From NCBI RefSeq assembly GCF_030247185.1, contig NC_080571.1, forward strand, positions 165,389,547-165,453,546: 64,000 nucleotides of DNA, written 5' to 3'. Shown here one piece after another: positions 60,865-64,000 of this stretch (positions within the stretch are counted from its first letter, which is position 1; the number at the start of each line of letters is the position of its first letter). The position numbers were made by a program, and so were the translations under genes. This DNA is from Malaya genurostris (Eukaryota > Arthropoda > Insecta > Diptera > Culicidae). The notes below the pieces were generated by a model. That model worked only from the letters and a program-made list of their open reading frames with translations. It was not told the origin of the DNA and did no database searches.

Positions 60865-61290
60865 TCCCTTCTCAGAATTGCAGCAAACCATCGAATATGA
60901 ATTACCCGCACCTGGTACCATAATAGTCAAAGCGCACACCAACAAAATTACATTGAGCAGCACGTGTAAAATTAATCAAAGAGATTTGAAAAGCATTTTT
61001 CTCGTTTCATTTCACAATTGTACCATCATTATTGGAAACAAACTATTTGAAAACTATGAAATTTAATTCAAATCGCAGTAACACATCTGAAAAAATACGT
61101 CAACATATCCCAGTTACATGACCTACATATCGAAACCAAGAAGAACCTTCAATCTTTGGAATTGAAACAACATTTATCAATTGGTTACTTCATATGCGCT
61201 GCTATCCTGATTACAACAATTCTAGGCATCGTTTATCATAAAACCAAAATATCTTCAACAGCATTAGTCGAACGCACGGGTCGCGCTTCT
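60865..61290 (+). pseudogene. env: Provirus H env, C-terminal part with membrane anchor
   Basis: Continues the transmembrane subunit (LPAPGTIIVKAHTNKITLSS). A TAA follows FENYEI at 61064. At about 61170-61240 a hydrophobic helix, IGYFICAAILITTILGIVYH, is followed by a short basic tail: the membrane anchor. Confidence 0.72.
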
Positions 61291-61304
61291 TTAAGGGATG
61301 GAGG

Positions 61305-62219
<915 letters not shown>

Positions 62220-63168
62220 ATGGCTGAAGAAAAGTTAGATTTAGGGATTGCCTTGAAGGTAATCGATAAATTTGAAGTAGAAAGCTTAGGTTCAGGTCAT
62301 TTCCTAGAAACAATAGACATTATCTGGAACCAAAAGACTTGCTGAGAGCGTATTCTTCCAACGTTCCAGAAGGTCATATAATCACCTTTTTGAAAATAAG
62401 ACTAGTGGGATCGGCACATGGGTGCATCGAAGGGGCCACCACTCTTAATGAGGCTAAGCTAATGCTTGACCTAAAATTTGCAATAAAGCTTACACCCACA
62501 GCATGCGAAGCTGCGTTAAAACTCGCAACAGAAAAACAAAGTTATTACGGAATTCGGAAATTGAGCAGTTGGCAGCGAAACTTACCACTGCCTACGTCTC
62601 AAACAATACTTCTCCAAACGAGTCAGCAGCGGGAGCAATAGTGCAGCCCGTTGCTACCAATGCTTTCATAGCTAGATTAAACAGCACACAGATGGCATTC
62701 TTCGTTAAGGCGAGGAATCCACCAAACTTGAATAGAGCGATATCGGAGGCACTAGAAGTGCAGCCGCAATCGTCAATAGAGTCTTCCCTGTGGACGCAAG
62801 GATTCGCATTTAATAGGCATAATTTTCGAGGAAGAGGAAACCGCGGAAATTATTGCAGAGAATATCACCTCAACCATTACAATAATAATAGTAATAGAGA
62901 TTTCTCTAACCAAAGAGGTAGAGAAAATAACTATAGACACAATAGCAACCGCCGAGGTTATGGACGGTATAATCATTACCAAAACTTTGGTGGCAACCAT
63001 AGTAATAGGCAACAAAACCAGGGCAATACCAATAATCCGGCTACCCGAACGAATAGTAATAACCCTGGCAACCGAAACAACAGCCAATCAAGACGAAACG
63101 TTCGCGTAGTGGAGCAGCTAGAAGGTGAAGATGAAGAAACAGACGTGAACGAGTTTTCTCGTGAATAA
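62220..63168 (+). pseudogene. gag: Element K Gag, mdg1/412-like gypsy
   Basis: ATG at 62220 gives MAEEKLDLGIALKVIDKFE. A TGA after NQKTC (near 62341) and a frame change near 62540 break it. Recognisable segments: PEGHIITFLKIRLVGSAHGC, TEKQ, IEQLAAKLTTAYVSNN, ARNPPNLNRAISEALEVQ, then a long Arg/Asn/Gly/Tyr-rich RNA-binding tail instead of zinc knuckles. The last frame ends at 63168. This pattern is typical of mdg1/412-type gypsy Gag. Confidence 0.72.
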
Positions 63169-63171
63169 TTT

Positions 63172-63484
63172 AAACAGCGAGAGAGCTTTAAGATCAACAT
63201 TCATCATAGAGAATGAAAAACTTAACCTAGTAGTAGATAGTCATGTTGCATATTGGCCACCTACCTGGGAAATTATACGCTTGCATTGACACGACAAAAA
63301 CCATACAGGTGCATGGTGTTAACGGTATCACTACCACCCGATGAACAGTGAATACATTTATGGAATACGTTGGGAGTAGCTACACCATTACTTTTTCATA
63401 TTGTTGATAAACCGCCACAAAAAATCGTTGGCCTAATTGGTACAAATTTTTTAAGGAAAATTGATGCTAACATAAATTTTGAAA
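63172..63484 (+). pseudogene. Element K protease remnant
   Basis: LNLVVDSH (the DSG motif reads DSH) is followed by segments in shifting frames such as HGVNGITTT and NFLRKIDANINFE, the usual start and end of a gypsy protease. Cut at 63485 by a poly-T tract. Confidence 0.6.
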
Positions 63485-63590
63485 CACTTTTTTTTTTTTT
63501 TTTTAACTAACTATTTATTGGAATATGAGTTAAAATTAAATTATTAAGATTTAAATTGGGTGTTCAGCCACAAGTGGTGACTTTTCAGCC
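63485..63590 (-). mobile_element. LINE or SINE 3' end with poly(A)
   Basis: On the minus strand the sequence ends CCAATAAATAGTTAGTT followed by about 20 A (63489-63508). A 5'-truncated retroelement of about 100 bp. Family unknown. Confidence 0.5.
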
Positions 63591-63603
63591 CTGTTATATA
63601 TAT

Positions 63604-64000
63604 ACAGGGTGATTTTTTAAGAGCTTGAGAACTTTTTTAAACAATAAAACGCATAAAATTTGCAAAATCTCATCGGTTCTTTATTTTAAACGTTAGATTG
63701 GTACATGACATTTACTTTTTGAAGATAATTTCATTTAAATGTTGACCGCGGCTGCGTCTTAGGTGGTCCATTCGGAAAGTCCGCTTTTTTATCGACAAAT
63801 TTTGTTCAGCGATGAGGCTCATTTCTGGTTGAATGGCTACGTAAATAAGCAAAATTGCCGCATTTGGAGTGAAGAGCAACCAGAAGCCGTTCAAGAACTG
63901 CCCATGCATCCCGAAAAATGCACTGTTTGGTGTGGTTTGTACGCTGGTGGAATCATTGGACCGTATTTTTTCAAAGATGCTGTTGGACGCAACGTTACAG
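63604..64000. mobile_element. Rearranged DD41D-type mariner, runs off the window
   Basis: Starts ACAGGGTGATTTTTTAAGAG, a terminal repeat. 63782-63712 on the minus strand encodes the C-terminus RMDHLRRSRGQHLNEIIFKK with a stop. From about 63784 the plus strand encodes the catalytic centre: FSDEAHFWLNGYVNKQNCRI (first Asp), MHPEKCTVWCGLYAGGIIGP, continuing past 64000. Two parts of one transposase are thus head to head, so part of the gene is inverted or two copies are joined. Confidence 0.8.

Overview
This is a eukaryotic, AT-rich, intron-poor window built almost entirely of nested and broken transposable elements. The element types point to an insect, most likely a dipteran such as a mosquito: LINEs of Jockey, Tx1/L1, LOA and RTE type, env-bearing Ty3/gypsy (errantivirus-like) elements primed by a TGGCGCAGTCG site, Tc1/mariner elements with DD37D, DD37E, DD34D and DD41D-type transposases, a Transib-like element, and hAT- and piggyBac-type MITEs. 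No intact host gene was found. The only host-gene sequence I recognise is a decayed histone H2A/H2B locus at about 52.2-53.8 kb. The species cannot be named from sequence alone.

Layout. 1-10.85 kb is an array of six copies of a complex satellite unit, each carrying an (ATT)n microsatellite. A Jockey-like LINE (A, minus strand) sits inside the microsatellite of unit 1, and a TTAA-flanked MITE sits in the 3' UTR of that LINE. 10.85-18.78 kb holds a second RT fragment (B2) and a degraded relative of LINE A (B, plus strand), itself interrupted by a 1.6-kb insert. In both A and B, ORF2 lies in the -1 frame of ORF1, has no AUG before its endonuclease domain, and opens right after the heptamer A AAT TTT. 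This suggests ORF2 is made by programmed -1 frameshifting.

18.79-40.0 kb is a nest. A Tx1/L1-like LINE (C, minus strand) is split by a 17.8-kb Ty3/gypsy element (19369-37158) with 1.4-kb LTRs and a CACG target duplication; removing the element and one CACG restores the LINE frame. Inside the gypsy element lie a Transib-like element with 834-bp inverted repeats, a 782-bp tandem duplication over the gag start, a hAT MITE, and a DD37D mariner in the RT. LINE C also carries a DD37E mariner (38212-39509).

40.97-47.63 kb is a minus-strand errantivirus-like provirus (D) with gag, PR, RT, RNase H and env remnants. Its integrase core is replaced by an RTE-like fragment and a dead DD34D mariner lies next to its 5' LTR. 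49.18-51.95 kb is a LOA-type LINE (F) flanked by 105-bp direct repeats. 52.2-53.8 kb is the histone relic. 54.2-55.07 kb is a deleted mariner (G). 55.07-61.61 kb is a second errantivirus-like provirus (H, plus strand) with a LINE ORF1 inside env and a secondary duplication. 61.7-63.5 kb is a gag-protease fragment of a further gypsy element (K). The window ends in a LINE poly(A) tail and a rearranged DD41D-type mariner.

Functionally nothing here looks like an intact, working element. Most coding regions carry stops, frameshifts, lost catalytic residues or nested insertions. The longest clean frames are LINE A ORF1, the gypsy C Gag-protease ORF and the provirus D gag. Positions of element ends rest on visible repeats and target duplications; family names rest on protein motifs read by eye.
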